Position numbers and translations under genes: made by a program. A DNA stretch of 64,000 nucleotides, from contig OY987244.1 in NCBI GenBank assembly GCA_963920765.1, forward strand, positions 6,016,501 to 6,080,500. Direction: 5' to 3'. The stretch is from Ulota crispa. Taxonomy: Eukaryota; Streptophyta; Bryopsida; Orthotrichales; Orthotrichaceae. Shown here one piece after another: positions 45,137-57,200 of the stretch. Each line of letters starts with the position of its first letter. Position 1 is the stretch's first letter. The notes under the pieces are model-generated. The model was not told the DNA's origin. It was given only the letters and a program-made list of their open reading frames with translations, and did no database searches.

Positions 45137-47000
45137 CTACATATCTGATACAGACCAGAGATAAGCCTCCATCTCGGTTGCCTGTTTCTCAGCCTTAGCT
45201 TTAAACATCTGGTTTTCGAATCCTGTACTTCGGTCCACACCATCCCAGTGGCGTCCAGGTTTGATACCATACCGATTCATGGGAGCTCCAACGCCATTTT
45301 TGAGCCAACTGTGCTGAGGAATAAGCTGTGGAATCATAAACCCCGACTCCTTCATCTCCTCCGACGCGCCTAAATCCACCAACTCAGCAGCTGGCTCTTT
45401 TCTCTTCACAAGATGTGCCATTGGATCACCCCACCGTAGCCGCTCTTTAAACACCTGAAGAACATGAAATCTTAGTGTTAGTTATGGGTACAATGGCAGT
45501 TTGCTCTTCAAAAATTCACAACTTATTCTCACGGTATCCAAATAACACATTCGAAAGTGCAAACTTATTATTTAGGATCCTATAATTTGCTAGATGTTTG
45601 TTGATAGTCATTATGTTCAAAACCCTTAAACTAACGCTTATGGGTGTTCCTACCTTATCTAACTCAGGATCATCACGACTTCGTGCAAATGGCTTCGCCT
45701 TCTCAGCCTCAAGCTCCGCATGTTGCTCCTCCACTTCTCGTTTCTGCGCTAATCCTTTACCCCATTCAAGCGGTTTCACTTCAGGTTTCACCTCGCCTTG
45801 TTGCTGCCTCAACAACTCCTCTAAACCTTCCAGTCGCTTGCCACGCTTATCTCGGTAAATTGTTTCAGCAGTCCGACCTCCACCATCCATCTCCTTCAAC
45901 CTTCTCGCCGCCTCCTGCTTCTTCTTCACAAGCTCGGCAGCACGCTCGGCTTTGCTCATGCTCAGCCCTGCTCGCCCGCCATCGGTCATCGTCACTTTGC
46001 CTGGATTAGGATTAGGGTCAGGGTTAGGGTTTGGTCTTCTTCTCGGAGGTGAGGAGTCCATGGAATTCGATCCAGACGGTTTCCTCCGAGGAGGCGAGAC
46101 ATCAGCAGACTCAGCTCTCGAGTTCCTCCTTCTCGGAGGACTTGCATCCCGTCTCTTTCTCGGAGGCGAATAATCAGGAGACTCGGATTGTGGTTCAGAA
46201 TTAGGGTTAGGGTTTGGCTTCCTTCTCGGAGGAGAAGAATCCATGAAATCCGATCCAGACGGTTTTCTTCGAGGAGGCGAGACATCAGCAGACTCAGCTC
46301 GCGAGTTCCTCTTCCTTGAAAGATTTACATCCCGTCTCTTCCTCGGAGGCGAAATATCAAGAGACTCCGGTTGCGATTTAGGGCTAGGGCTAGGGCTTGG
46401 CCTCCTTCTTGGAGGTGAGGAGTCCATGGAATCCGATCCATTCGGTTTCCTCCTCGGAGACGAGACATCAGCAGATTCAGCTCGCGAGTGAAGACTTGTA
46501 TCCCGTCTCTTTCTCGGAAGTGAAATATCAGGAGAATCAGACTCTGGTTTAGGGTTTAGAGTAGAAGGAATCCTTCGCGGAGAGATGTCTCGTCTCGGAG
46601 GAGAAACATCAGGAGAGCCTGCGCGTAAGGTTTCACTTATCTGCGCTTTTCGATCGGCATACTTGTTGTTGTTGTTGTTGTCCACTGTACTCCATCCACT
46701 GCCGTCATCGCCAATGGACATATACGGTCGATGTTGCTTCACTCGCTCCATTTGATGCATGCGCTTCACGTCCACGTCTTCGAGCACTTGAGGTTCATCA
46801 CCCTCCTCCACCTCTGGCTCGTCTGAATCCTCGTCGATGTTCTTCTGCCAAGCTGCATCGTTATCTACAATGATCAACCCTGCCGTCGTCACCTTCGCTG
46901 CTGCTGCGACTTTCCGTTTCTTCTTCGACTTCTTTGCTTGCTTCTCCTCGTCGGCAACGGATTGGTACTTTTTCAGGTAGTCTTTCAACGACGTCGCCAT
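45137..47000 (-). CDS. BUD13: BUD13 pre-mRNA splicing factor (RES complex), two exons
   Basis: Subunit of the spliceosomal RES complex that aids splicing and nuclear retention of unspliced mRNA. Exons on the minus strand: 47000-45654 and 45454-45137. They total 1665 nt, 554 residues, phase 0. The N-terminus MATSLKDYLKKYQS is typical of the family, followed by a KKSKKKRK basic patch. Residues about 147-327 are three tandem RS/PP-rich repeats (DISPPRKRRD, RAESADVSPPRRKPSGS, SMDSSPPRRRP). The conserved C-terminal domain has FARSRDDPELDK, then in exon 2 RLRWGDPMAHLV, IPQHSWLKNGVGAPMNRYG, KPGRHWDGVDRS and EAYLWSVSDM at the stop. The only intron (45653-45455) is made of MITE M sequence. Length and both termini fit the family. 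Confidence 0.96.
45455..45655 (-). mobile_element. MITE family M, partial copy forming the BUD13 intron
   Basis: On the minus strand the element starts AGGTAGGAACACCCATAAGC right after exon bases GATA. Its first AG belongs to the exon and its GTAGGA is the 5' splice site. It follows copy 1 through AGTTTAAGGGTTTTGAACAT and GAGAATAAGTTGTGAATTTT to CCCATAACTAACACTAAG. Then it diverges to TTTCATGTTCTTCAG, the 3' splice site. The right-hand third of the element is missing. The intron is 199 bp. Confidence 0.88.
46005..46560 (-). repeat. In-frame tandem repeat of about 58-61 codons in BUD13 exon 1
   Basis: Three units each encode DxSxPRKRRD, SRAESADVSxPRRKP, DSSPPRR(R/K)P and a Pro-alternating tail (NPNPN or SPSPS). 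The tails are encoded by telomere-like CCCTAA or CCCTAG runs, for example near 46010-46035, 46198-46216 and 46378-46402. Confidence 0.85.
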
Positions 47001-47766
47001 GACTGGATTTTTTTATAACCCTAACTGACACAAATCTAAGTCCGGACCGCTCTGTTCACGCAAGACCTAAACCTTGCACTCTGCGTATCAACAAAATTCT
47101 TTTACGGAAAACCTTTAAATTCACACCTCGCAACAACGTACATAGCAACCGAGCGGAACTGCAACAACACCGCAACGCAAAGCGCACTAAAACTACTACC
47201 TCCGGCACCGATCCAGCACCGTTTTAAACCCAAAAAAAACACATCAGAAAGAAGCCATTGAGCTCTATTCCTGCTCTACAACAACATTGTCCTCCGTCGC
47301 AGCAGCAGCTATGGTAACAAGACCGACCATGGCCATCGCCGGGCACTACTCTCAGAACCGCGACACACCACTCTAAACTCTAAACCCTAAACCGCTCGAT
47401 GGACGAGTCGAGACTCGAGATTCGAGAGAGACAACTCTGCTGCCCTTTTGCACTGCCCGGATTTCGAATGCTGTTCCTCTGTTGCTGCCCTGCCCTGCCC
47501 TGCCCGGTGATCCAAAGGCGGAACGGATTCGCGGTTCGGATCTCAGCCCATCGGGACGGTGGAAGGCGTCTGTTTCAAGGTCGCTTTGTGCAATTTCCGG
47601 AATTTGAGTAGGTTGGATGAATGTTCGAAGTTTCTTTGTTGACTGGTGGTGATGTTTTCTATTCGTGGAATCTAGTGTAGGATTGAGATGACGTCGCTGA
47701 CAGGATGAATGAATCTTGGTGCAAAAGATATGGGCTTCTTTTTCTTTCTTTCAGAGTTTTAATGGA
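47001..47766. other. BUD13 upstream region
   Basis: GC-richer than the surrounding intergenic DNA, with a CTAAACTCTAAACCCTAAAC run near 47371. It is likely the BUD13 promoter and 5' UTR. The 70-codon plus-strand ORF at 47399-47611 has no domain or splice continuation and is not called. Confidence 0.5.
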
Positions 47767-49265
47767 TACTCCCTTTGTCCCACTATAAAGCTCCAAATTA
47801 GACATAGTTCTTGTCCCACTAAAAATTCCTTTTTGCTAATTTTAGTTGTTGAGAAAGCATTTGTCATGTTCAATGATCTCATGGGGGCAAGAACCCTTTA
47901 GTGCCTGGTTGACCACTTTTGGGTTGATTTTGGTACTTTGTGGTTCTGTCATCTTTGTTTTATTTAATTTGCAAAAACACAAAGCGTAACGGAGTTGGGG
48001 CATCAACTTGTGCTCCTATTGGAACAAATTTCAAAGCAAGGCATAAAGAAACACGGTAGCTATGAGTGTTTTACATATGAAGTTGGGACTCTCATATGGG
48101 TATAACAAATGAAATACTAATTTAGTGCAAATGTGACGTGGCCCCAAAGCCCACATATTGCACCCAGAGTATCCAATGCTAGCTCTCTAGTAGTTGTGCA
48201 AAAGATGCATGGTTTATTTAGAAGTTCTACTTGTGGCGTATTTCAACTACAACATTGTGTATTCCATGAAATCTTAGGCTCCAAAGGTTTGCAATGCTAA
48301 ATGTGGGACCTTGTACCTCAAATGACACCCAATGTGGATGATATAGACTAATCAAATTTTGTGGAAACATGTTCCATGCATGCCATATTCAATTGTATAT
48401 GTGTGGCCATGTTTGTATTCTTCCAATGCTCAATTTCACAAATCATGCCGTGAAATGCATAGATTGACTTGAATTTTGTAGTTTTTTTTAGAAGTGCAGT
48501 AACCTAGAATGGGGCAATAGCCTCTATGAATTCCACCACTATCAAAAGTTTCAATTGCACAATTGACACTAAGTAATTAGAGAGTCTCACGTTTTTGCAC
48601 AACAAGTTTTTTTGGATCATCAAGCTTCTCACAATCCTCACGTGGAATCGTACAAGTAGATCAAACATTTTTTTTATATACATATTGCCAAAGTTTATAG
48701 CTTTGATATGTCCAGTCCAATCTGATTTTAGAACCATAGATTTTACCCTTGAATGTCTTTTGTAGACCATATAGTGAAAATTTGAGGTGCCCCCCCCCCC
48801 CAAATGGATGACGGTCACTAAGGGTTAAGCAATTAGAGAGCATTCCTCTTCTTCCAAGCTTGGCCTTGCCCATATGAGGTACCATTGTTGCTACCAATAT
48901 TTAAATCATCAATAATGAGGAGCAAATAACATGTACAAGTATGATACTTTTTGCATGAAATTTGGGTGCCCCATCAAAGCTGGACATTTTGCATACAATT
49001 CTTAGGTGATATATTGATTCTAGAATGCATATGTCATTAGTACAAAGACAAAATAACAACGAGCTGGCAACATTTACAAACTATGTACAAATATGATATA
49101 TTTAACATGGAATTTGGCTACTCAATTGGCAGCTTGCATACACAACTGGCAGATGAATTACTTTTTTTGGATTGCATGTCTCACTAGAAAAACTATTGAA
49201 AATGCAGTTAAGTTAATCCCTCATGGAGAAGTTTTATAGAGCTTCATAATGGGATAGAGGGAGTA
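47767..49265. mobile_element. Stowaway-like MITE S5, interrupted
   Basis: The left end is TACTCCCTTTGTCCCAC and the right end GGGATAGAGGGAGTA. The left part runs to GGGGGCAAG at 47891 and the element resumes with TTAAGCAATTAGAGAGCA near 48825. The middle is a nested insertion. The right part also contains a local duplication of the AACATTTACAAACTATG region. Confidence 0.82.
47892..48826. mobile_element. 0.93-kb insertion nested in S5 with AACCCTTAGTG-like ends
   Basis: The left end AACCCTTTAGTGCCTGGTTG and the right end GACGGTCACTAAGGGTT are imperfect inverted repeats. The disrupted host site is GCAAGTTAAGC, so the target was TTAA, as in piggyBac-type insertion; the left TT appears lost. It contains a run of 12 C at about 48789-48801. 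No transposase is seen. Confidence 0.65.
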
Positions 49266-49713
49266 CCTACTTATTCTCAAAAACCCCAGTGGGGGAAAAA
49301 TCAAAGCGTCCAGAGACAATAGGGAGTACCTATTTATTCACCCATAGTATCGCATCCATCCAAACTAGCGTTCCAAATAGCAGTAATAAATTTGGCTAAA
49401 TTTAGCAAAATTTCTATCTAAAAAATGGTTGCGCTAAAATTCTATTGTAAAAACAAAGAGAAAATTTTAAAAGTAGCCAAAATTTTAAGATGCAAAATTG
49501 CCTTCAAGGTGAGGTGTGATCTGACGTGCTCCCTTGTCACAAATGGGACCTGAGATTAAGACAACTTGAGTAGCCATCAATCATATTTGATTTCCCCCCA
49601 CCTAGCTATAATGCAAAGTGTAAATGTGTTTTTTATTCACTTGCCCTCCCTCAAACAACTACTTGTAGTTATTGTCTCATGGCAGAGTTTGGTGCTTGTA
49701 CAAATGTATTAAA
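49266..49713. other. Spacer between S5 and S6
   Basis: AT-rich, non-coding. An isolated AATAGGGAGTACCTA near 49319 looks like a Stowaway end fragment. Nothing else is recognised. Confidence 0.5.
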
Positions 49714-50291
49714 TACTCCCTCTGTCCCAATATAAAACTCCAAATTAGGCATAGTTCTTGTCCCACTAAAAAGCTCCCTTTTACCTATTTGAATTGTTGA
49801 GAAAGCATGTCCAATGATCTCATAGGGGCAAGTTAAGCAATTAAAGAGCATTCCTCTCCTAACAAGCTTGGCCTTGTCCATATGAGGTACCATTGTTGCT
49901 ACTAATCTTTAAATCATCAATAATGAGGAGCTTGCAACATGTACAAATATGGTACTTTTTGCATGGAATTTGGGTGCCCAAATGGCAACATTAAAGCATG
50001 AGATTTTACACACACTTGGTAGATGGTATATTGATTCTAGAATGCATGAGTCATTAGTACAGGGTCTAAAATAATGAGGAGCCGGTAGCCTTCACAAACT
50101 ATGCACAAATTTGATACTTTTTGCATGAAATTTGGGTATCTAAATGACAACATAAAAACTTGAGATTTTGTAGATATTTGGTAGGTGTATATTGATTCTA
50201 GAATGCATTTGTCACTAGCATAATGACTAAGAATACAGTTAATCCCTCATGGAGACGTTTTTTGGAGCTTTATAATGGAACAGAGGGAGTA
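49714..50291. mobile_element. Stowaway-like MITE S6
   Basis: TACTCCCTCTGTCCCAA to GGAACAGAGGGAGTA with TA duplications. It is longer than the typical copy because the ACTTTTTGCATG...GATTCTAGAATGCAT segment is duplicated in tandem, as in S5. Confidence 0.88.
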
Positions 50292-51293
50292 GTCTTTTAG
50301 TGGCTTCTTGCTAAAATTGTTAGTGTACACTTTGCAAATGTCCAAGTTTAGCATTATCCCTAAACCCTAAAACAACTACAAAAGATTGATATTAGACATC
50401 ACCAATTCACATAATTGAAGAATATATGAACTAAACTTAAAGGTTGCCATTTATAACCTAATAAGCTACCATGCATGAAGCTAAAGGTTCTTAGGCAAGA
50501 AAAAACTTATAAACAAAATACTAAACTAAACAAGAAAATATTGCAACTTGCCTACTACTAAAATTCAAGGTAGGTTGCAAAAAATCCAACCTGCAACCCA
50601 AGTCTTTAGCAGGTAAAACTAAAAACCAAAAATGAAAATAATAGCGCTAGTTCCAAAGTATAGTGGTGCCTCGATAAGACGAAGGTATCCGGACAGCATA
50701 TTCATTTTGTGTAAGGAAAACATTCATTATAACCAAACACATCTTTTGTAACTCCCCAGCCGCCAAGGACAATCATCTCCTTCATCTTAGATAAGCGTTT
50801 TTTCTTATAAAAGTTCATCTTAAAGAGGCACTACTGTAGTAAGTTACACCCAATAACCCATCCTTCATAAATCATCCATTCGGACGAATGAAACAATTCA
50901 TCCACTCCTCCTCTTCCTCGTCCTCGTCCTCCCGAACCTGTCCGTTCTTATGGGAAGCTGTTGTGATGCAATCAAACCTTCAACCCCGCCGTGTCTCCGA
51001 CGACACAGGTTTTTCGGCCACATTTCAAGCATCGTCACTACAATTGAATGAACGTTTACGAGCCTCCGAGCTTGACTTCTGCCGAATCCTGACGACAAAC
51101 TCTGCCGAATTTTGACGAATTTCAAACAATTCTGCGTATTCTAGGGTTAGGGTATGGCGATCATGGTTGGCTGGGATTAAGCCACTCTTGGAATTCATGG
51201 TGTACAAGAATCTACAGCGGAAAAGAGGGAGAGGCGGAAGAGGATAACTTAGAAGAAGTACAAGAAGGAATTCAGGTGTAGTGTTTTACACCA
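50292..51293. other. Intergenic and TACO1 upstream region
   Basis: From 50292 to about 50880 there is AT-rich intergenic DNA. From about 50880 GC content rises. A CTAGGGTTAGGG telo-box-like motif lies near 51142, about 150 bp before the TACO1 ATG. The short ORFs here overlap on both strands and are not supported. Confidence 0.5.
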
Positions 51294-54200
51294 ATGCAGG
51301 TGGTTTTGATGCCGAGTGGTGTGTTGCGAGCGATAGTGCCGCGCATTCTCATCATCAGAGCCTGCTACCCCCGCAGTAGTTACGGCTCTGGTGCAAGCTT
51401 GTTATCGAGTGTTCGCAGCAGTATCAGCTGTAATACAACAACGTCGTCTCAGGGAAACGGTATTTCATCTCTTACTTACTTGCTTTATAAAAAAATTCAA
51501 ATGTATATTTTCCTAAACCCTAATTCCAGTTTTGTAGCGTCGTATGCACGGGATTGATTTCTGGTACTAGAATTTGACGGGCTTCTACGTATAGTCTGGA
51601 CTGGTAGACTACGGAACAGGAGATTGTATATAAGATTCTGCAATTTTGTACTCTCCGCCTGTCTTGGCTTTTACCGTTCTGCTTAACTTAGGCATAAAAT
51701 AGAGTACAACGATGAAACTTTTCACAGAGATGTGTGAAATTAGGGTTTGCCAGAGAGGGAGAATGGTCAATTGAACTTCACCATCTGATTTTTCGCGTTT
51801 TTGATTTTGCGGAAGCACGGGGCATAGTTCAATGGCGAAGCCTTTGTGAGACGAGATGTGAATTAGCGTTTGCAAATGAGGGCAGACTGGTCAATCGTTG
51901 CTCTCCGCCTGGCTTTTTGCGATTTGGGGAGGCATGAAAATCTGCACAACGCTGATACTTTTTACAGACATGTGTGAATGCTGAAACTTTGCACAGAGAT
52001 GTGTGAAAATTGGGGTTTCAAGAGCATTTTTGCGTTTTGCGGAGACATGAGACTCTGCACAACGCTGAAAATTTTCACGGATATGTGTGAAATTAGGGTT
52101 TCAAGAGCATTTTTGATTTTGCGGAGGCATGGGACATTGTACAACGCTGAAACTTTTTACGCAGATGTGTGAATGCTGAAACTACTTTTCACAGAGATGT
52201 GTGAAATTAGGGTTTCAAGAGCATTTTTTGATTTTGTCGAGGCATGGGACATTGTACAACGGCTGTGATATCTTTGTGGGAGATGTGTGAGATTAGGGTT
52301 AGGGTTTTGCAAGAGAGAGAGTGAGAGAGAGGGGAGAATGGTTCTCAAACGGGGGGAGTGGGGGGTGGGGTTGCTGTATAGCTGGCGAGAGTGCCAGTCA
52401 CAGAGCTTCTGACATGCAATGCCTGGGCAGTCGGAGAGATGGCAGCAACAGCAGCAGCAGAAGCAGAAGCAGCAGCATGCAGTGGCTGAAGGTAGGCCGA
52501 GGGCGTGGCAACCTTGGCTCTCGCCACTTCTGGATTTTGCCACCAGTGCAGATGGGCCGGCGCTCATCCAAAATTGCTACAAAAAAGGTACTCCCTCTGT
52601 CCCTCTATAAAGCTCCAAATCAGACACATTTCTTGTACCACTACAAAGCTCCCTTTTGCTAATTCTCAAACGCTAAGAAAACGTTTGCCATACTCAATGA
52701 TTTCATGGGGGTAAGTACAGCAATTAGAGAGCCTTCCTCTCTTAGCAAGCTTGGCCTTGCCCATATGAGGTACCATTGTTGCTACTAATCTTTAAATCAT
52801 CAATAATGAAGAGCTGGCAGCATGCACAAAATGGTTTTGTTTTGCATGGAATTTGGGTGCCCAAATGGCGACATCAAAGTTGGAGATTTTGTATACATTT
52901 TGTAGATGGTATATTGATTCTAGAATGCATGTGTCACTATTTCAAAGACTAAAAACAAGGTTAATCCTTAGCAAGGAAGTTTTTTGGACGTTTTAGAGGG
53001 ACAGAGGGAGTATAAACCATCTCTCAGCCCTTCACTTCCCGTGTTCTATCAAACAAGGGCACATCCACAACACTGCCCTTGTCCTTTGTGCTACTCGCCT
53101 TTTGTAGTACTTGCTGTTGCCCTTTGGTTTGTGCTACCCTTTGCCCTTCATTTATTCCGCTCACCGTTCAATCTTTGGAACTTCCAAGAGCCCTAACCAA
53201 GTTGCTCACTTGTGTCGGCGTTGTCTCCCTTCTGGCTGCACTTTCTAGCATGCACCTTGTTGTTCAGGTGCTTTTTTTGTGTGGCTATGGAGGCAGACTA
53301 AACATGGTTATAATTGCAAAATCTTAATCTGCTAACTTACCATATAATAACGTTGCAGCATTCCCTGCGTCTTATTTAAACTAGACCCTTATTTGTAACT
53401 GTTTTATGATCTTGTACCCTCCCACTAAAGTTGATAGTTTTTCAATTATTTTTTGTACCTTGGGACCATAGTCCTGCACAGTTTTTGTGTGAATGTTTAG
53501 TCAACAAGCAAAGGCGAGCTATGATTTTCAAACGCTTTTATGCGGTTGCACATTCAGGGAGCACAAGACAAGAAAAAGGCTAAGCTCTATGGCAAGATGG
53601 GAAAGCAAATCGTTACAGTGTATGTCTTTCTATATCCACACTTTTGTAGCAGAGCCAACTTGTTTGTCTCATGAATGGAAGTTTCTGGACCCTCAAATGA
53701 GATCTCAGATTTGGACTTTTGTGTTTATATCGGGTTTAATCACTTTTTGATATAAATAATTATATCACACCGTGTAAACCCTTATACAATTGGCTAAATA
53801 AACACCTCCAAATGTGTTTGAGGGTTGTATGCATCATACAAACTTTTTCTTCGTTCAATCTACTTTTCTTGAGAGACCGTATGAATGCCTTGAATAAAAC
53901 TCATTTGGATATCATAAATATGAAGTTCACAGACATCCACATAAACGAGTTCAAGAACATGCTATTTTCCCAAGTGTTTATATGCAAGTAAGCATAAATC
54001 TCATTCTATATAAACAGTTTTTGAGAAATGACCTTGTCAAAGTCTGGAACCCCCCCTAATAAGAATATTTGAGGCTGTTCTGGTGTGCAGTGTCAAAGAG
54101 GGAGGACCTAATCCAACTGCAAATGCAGCTTTAGCACAATTACTACAACTAGCTAAAGACACTGATGTTCCCAAGGAAATAATTGAGCGCAATATGAAGA

Positions 54201-57200
54201 AGGCAACAGACAAAGGACAACAAGATTTTGTTGCATTGACGTATGAGGTAATTCCTATTCACTTGTCGAAACTCACTTAATATAGTAGAACTTGTCTAAA
54301 TTAAACAACACACTTGTCTAAATTAAACATGTTGGGACTAGCTGATGTATCCAGTTTAGAGAGTTCTTTAGTTTATACGACAAGTTTTAATGAATGGAAG
54401 ACTCCCTTAGTTAATGTCATTAATAAATGTATGAGAAAACTGAGAGGACTCACTTTGTAGATGGCAATTTAAATGTCTAATATATGTATGGTAGACAGTA
54501 TGCAAGGTGTTGCAGCTCTTTTGGCCTCCTATTGAATTTGAGCTCAAGATTGTGCACAAAATGAAACCTTTCTCAAAGGTTTGGTTATGTTTCTTGTGCA
54601 AATTTGTTTGCAATTCCTCTAGACTCAACAGTTTTGTGTTTGTAAATGTTCAAGCCACACAGTATTCTTGAACCTCTAGTGCCAGGTCCTTTTCTTTTTC
54701 AAGGGGCAAGCCTCTCTAGCAACAAAGTTGGCAAGTGACTTGATTTTCATTGATTTACAGTGGTAGTGTAAGAAAGATGTTCATATCTGTAGTATTATTG
54801 TTGATGGTATCATTATAGAAGGGTCAAAAATATTATTCACTTTGTGTGATGATGCTATCTTCATATTGGAGACCTCGCTTCTTGTGAAAATACAAAGGTA
54901 TTAGAGTCCTAACTTGCTGTACCTAATCATAGAAGTGAGACATTGAGTGATAAAATAGTCAGTATACTGCTTAAATGTACCCTTGAATATGTGAGGACTA
55001 CCAAATGTATTGTGCACCTATTAGTGCTGTAGTTTTCCAATATTTTAACTACCAATATCATATGCTGCTCTTGCTACTTTAGGTTAATTAAATTACCATT
55101 GAGTACCGTAATTCCAACAAATTTAAACGTGGTTTTTGGTTGTTGTCAGGTTTATGCGTATGGAGGGGTAGGACTGATTCTGGAAGTTCTCACAGATAAC
55201 CATAATCGTGCTGCTGCCACTATTCGTGACGTTGTCAAGAAGAGTGGAGCTAAAATGGCAGACTCAGGGTCTGTGCTTTTTAACTTCAATCGCGCTGGAG
55301 TAATTTATGTAAAATCTGACCAAGTGGAAGCAGATGACTTGCTACTTGCAGCCATGGACGCAGGTGCTGAAGATGTCATAGAGCCTGCACCACCTGGTGA
55401 AGAAAACGATGAAGATGACGAAGAGAAGTAAGTTAATTGATTTTCTTTTTCATCCTTCAAATTTGAAATAAATCATTTTCTTCAATACGAGGGCAAACTT
55501 CCATGCTGCATTAGACTTCGCCACAATGATCAGCTTTTTCTGATTTTAGAAAACTCAGGTCTTTGAAAGCTTTTTGCAAGAAACTTGTTGTAACACCCTT
55601 TCCAATTTCCAATTTTGTCGTTTTCTAGCACACTTTTATGCATGGCTCTAGAACTCTTGTGTGTCATTTCTGCAATTCTCCAATTCCAATGAGGCATGGA
55701 AGTTGACCCTTAGCCAGTTGATGTTTACGATGTTCTTTAGATTCAAGCAAAGTTTTGAAGTTTTTTCTTTTGCTGTTTGAAACGAATTATGGAAAAGTTT
55801 GTAGAAAAACTCAAGTAGAAGGATGTGCAGGAAGCCTCTGTAGTTTGGTGTTTGAAACTCTTGGAAAACCAGTTAGGATGTCTTGTGTATGGAGCTTTGG
55901 TCATTATTTTTTGAGTTGAAGGATTTTCAGCTCACATCAGCAAATTTGAGAACATTTGAACTAAGAGAACTACTGCAGGTAGGGTTTTGTAATGTGGTTA
56001 ATAGAGCACTCCTAATTTAATAGAAACCGTGGGATTTCTCTACTCAAAATTTCTTCATTTGTCACGGAAATCGTGTCATTGAAATTACGTGGTTGGTCAA
56101 ATTGACCTCCATTCCATCATCTTAATGAATGAAGAATGTGGCTTTCTTAGAGTCCTTTGATTTGCACTTTCATTGACCTCAGTTTCATTGAAAATGCAAA
56201 CAAACTCAATTTGACATAAGAATGAAAAATGGAAAAACTTTTGTTATGGTAGAATCTACTAAAGGTATCATTGAATTTTGCATTTCTTTTTTGTTTGTCA
56301 ATAGAATAGGGACGACGTTTAATCAATTCAAGTCAATAATGCTCTCAGTTTTCTAAGTACCATGTGGTCTGTTGCCAATGGTTGAAACTCTTTCTTACAT
56401 CCTATGTGTCACCTTGAAAACTTATCGTTTTTTGTCAGTTTTATTTTATTTTTTGGTTTTGGTTGTTGCTGGTTTGGCTTCTGAAAGGATTCATTGTGTG
56501 GCTACAGGTACCTGAAGGTGATCACTCCCATGGATCAGTTTGCATCTGTGCGTGCCGGTCTTAAAAAGGCCGGTATTTCCTTGGATGCTGACATCTCTGG
56601 CTTGGAGCTCATTCCAGTTTCTGTGATTGAGGTACGAAAGAACCTCCTAAAATTAGGCATTTAAAAAATAGAGGTCTGTTTTGTTGCCTAATTCGATTTG
56701 GATTTTGACATTTGGATTTTGAGCTTCTATTGAGGGAAAGTGGACTACGATGAAGCAAGTGAAATCATTTTTCTGTCTTGACATTGAACATTGTGGCTAA
56801 TATGCCTATTTTTTCCTTTGATCTTGGTGCCTAAAACAATCATTATTATAGATATTTGCCTAATATGAAGGGGATTGGGTATGTCTCTCTGAGCTTGGAA
56901 TGTTTTGGTATAGAGATTAATCTAATGAATAATGCCATGAATAGGTGGTGTTAAACCTTAGTTGGTTCTTGCCTTCTTGGTAGTCCAATTGCAATCCTCA
57001 CGTGTTAAACTTCAAGGATAACTCTTTCAAGTTTTTTAACATGTTTTCCCAGAATGCATAGCCTGGTTTCTTTTAACCATTATATTGTAAAGGAGCACTT
57101 TGGCATTTCTGAGCATTATCATGCTTATAGATCTGGTGTTGTTCGGCTATCAAAGTTGCATGCTTTTCAAAGGGGAACTTGTAGTAGATAAGGGTACACT

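Noticed and set aside
47399..47611. A 70-codon ORF divergent from BUD13
   Set aside because: Low-complexity Cys/Pro text in a GC-rich upstream region; no continuation or known domain.
51966..52320. A possible CRISPR-like array because of regularly recurring blocks
   Set aside because: Units are irregular and degenerate and lie in a eukaryotic intron; this is an intronic tandem repeat.
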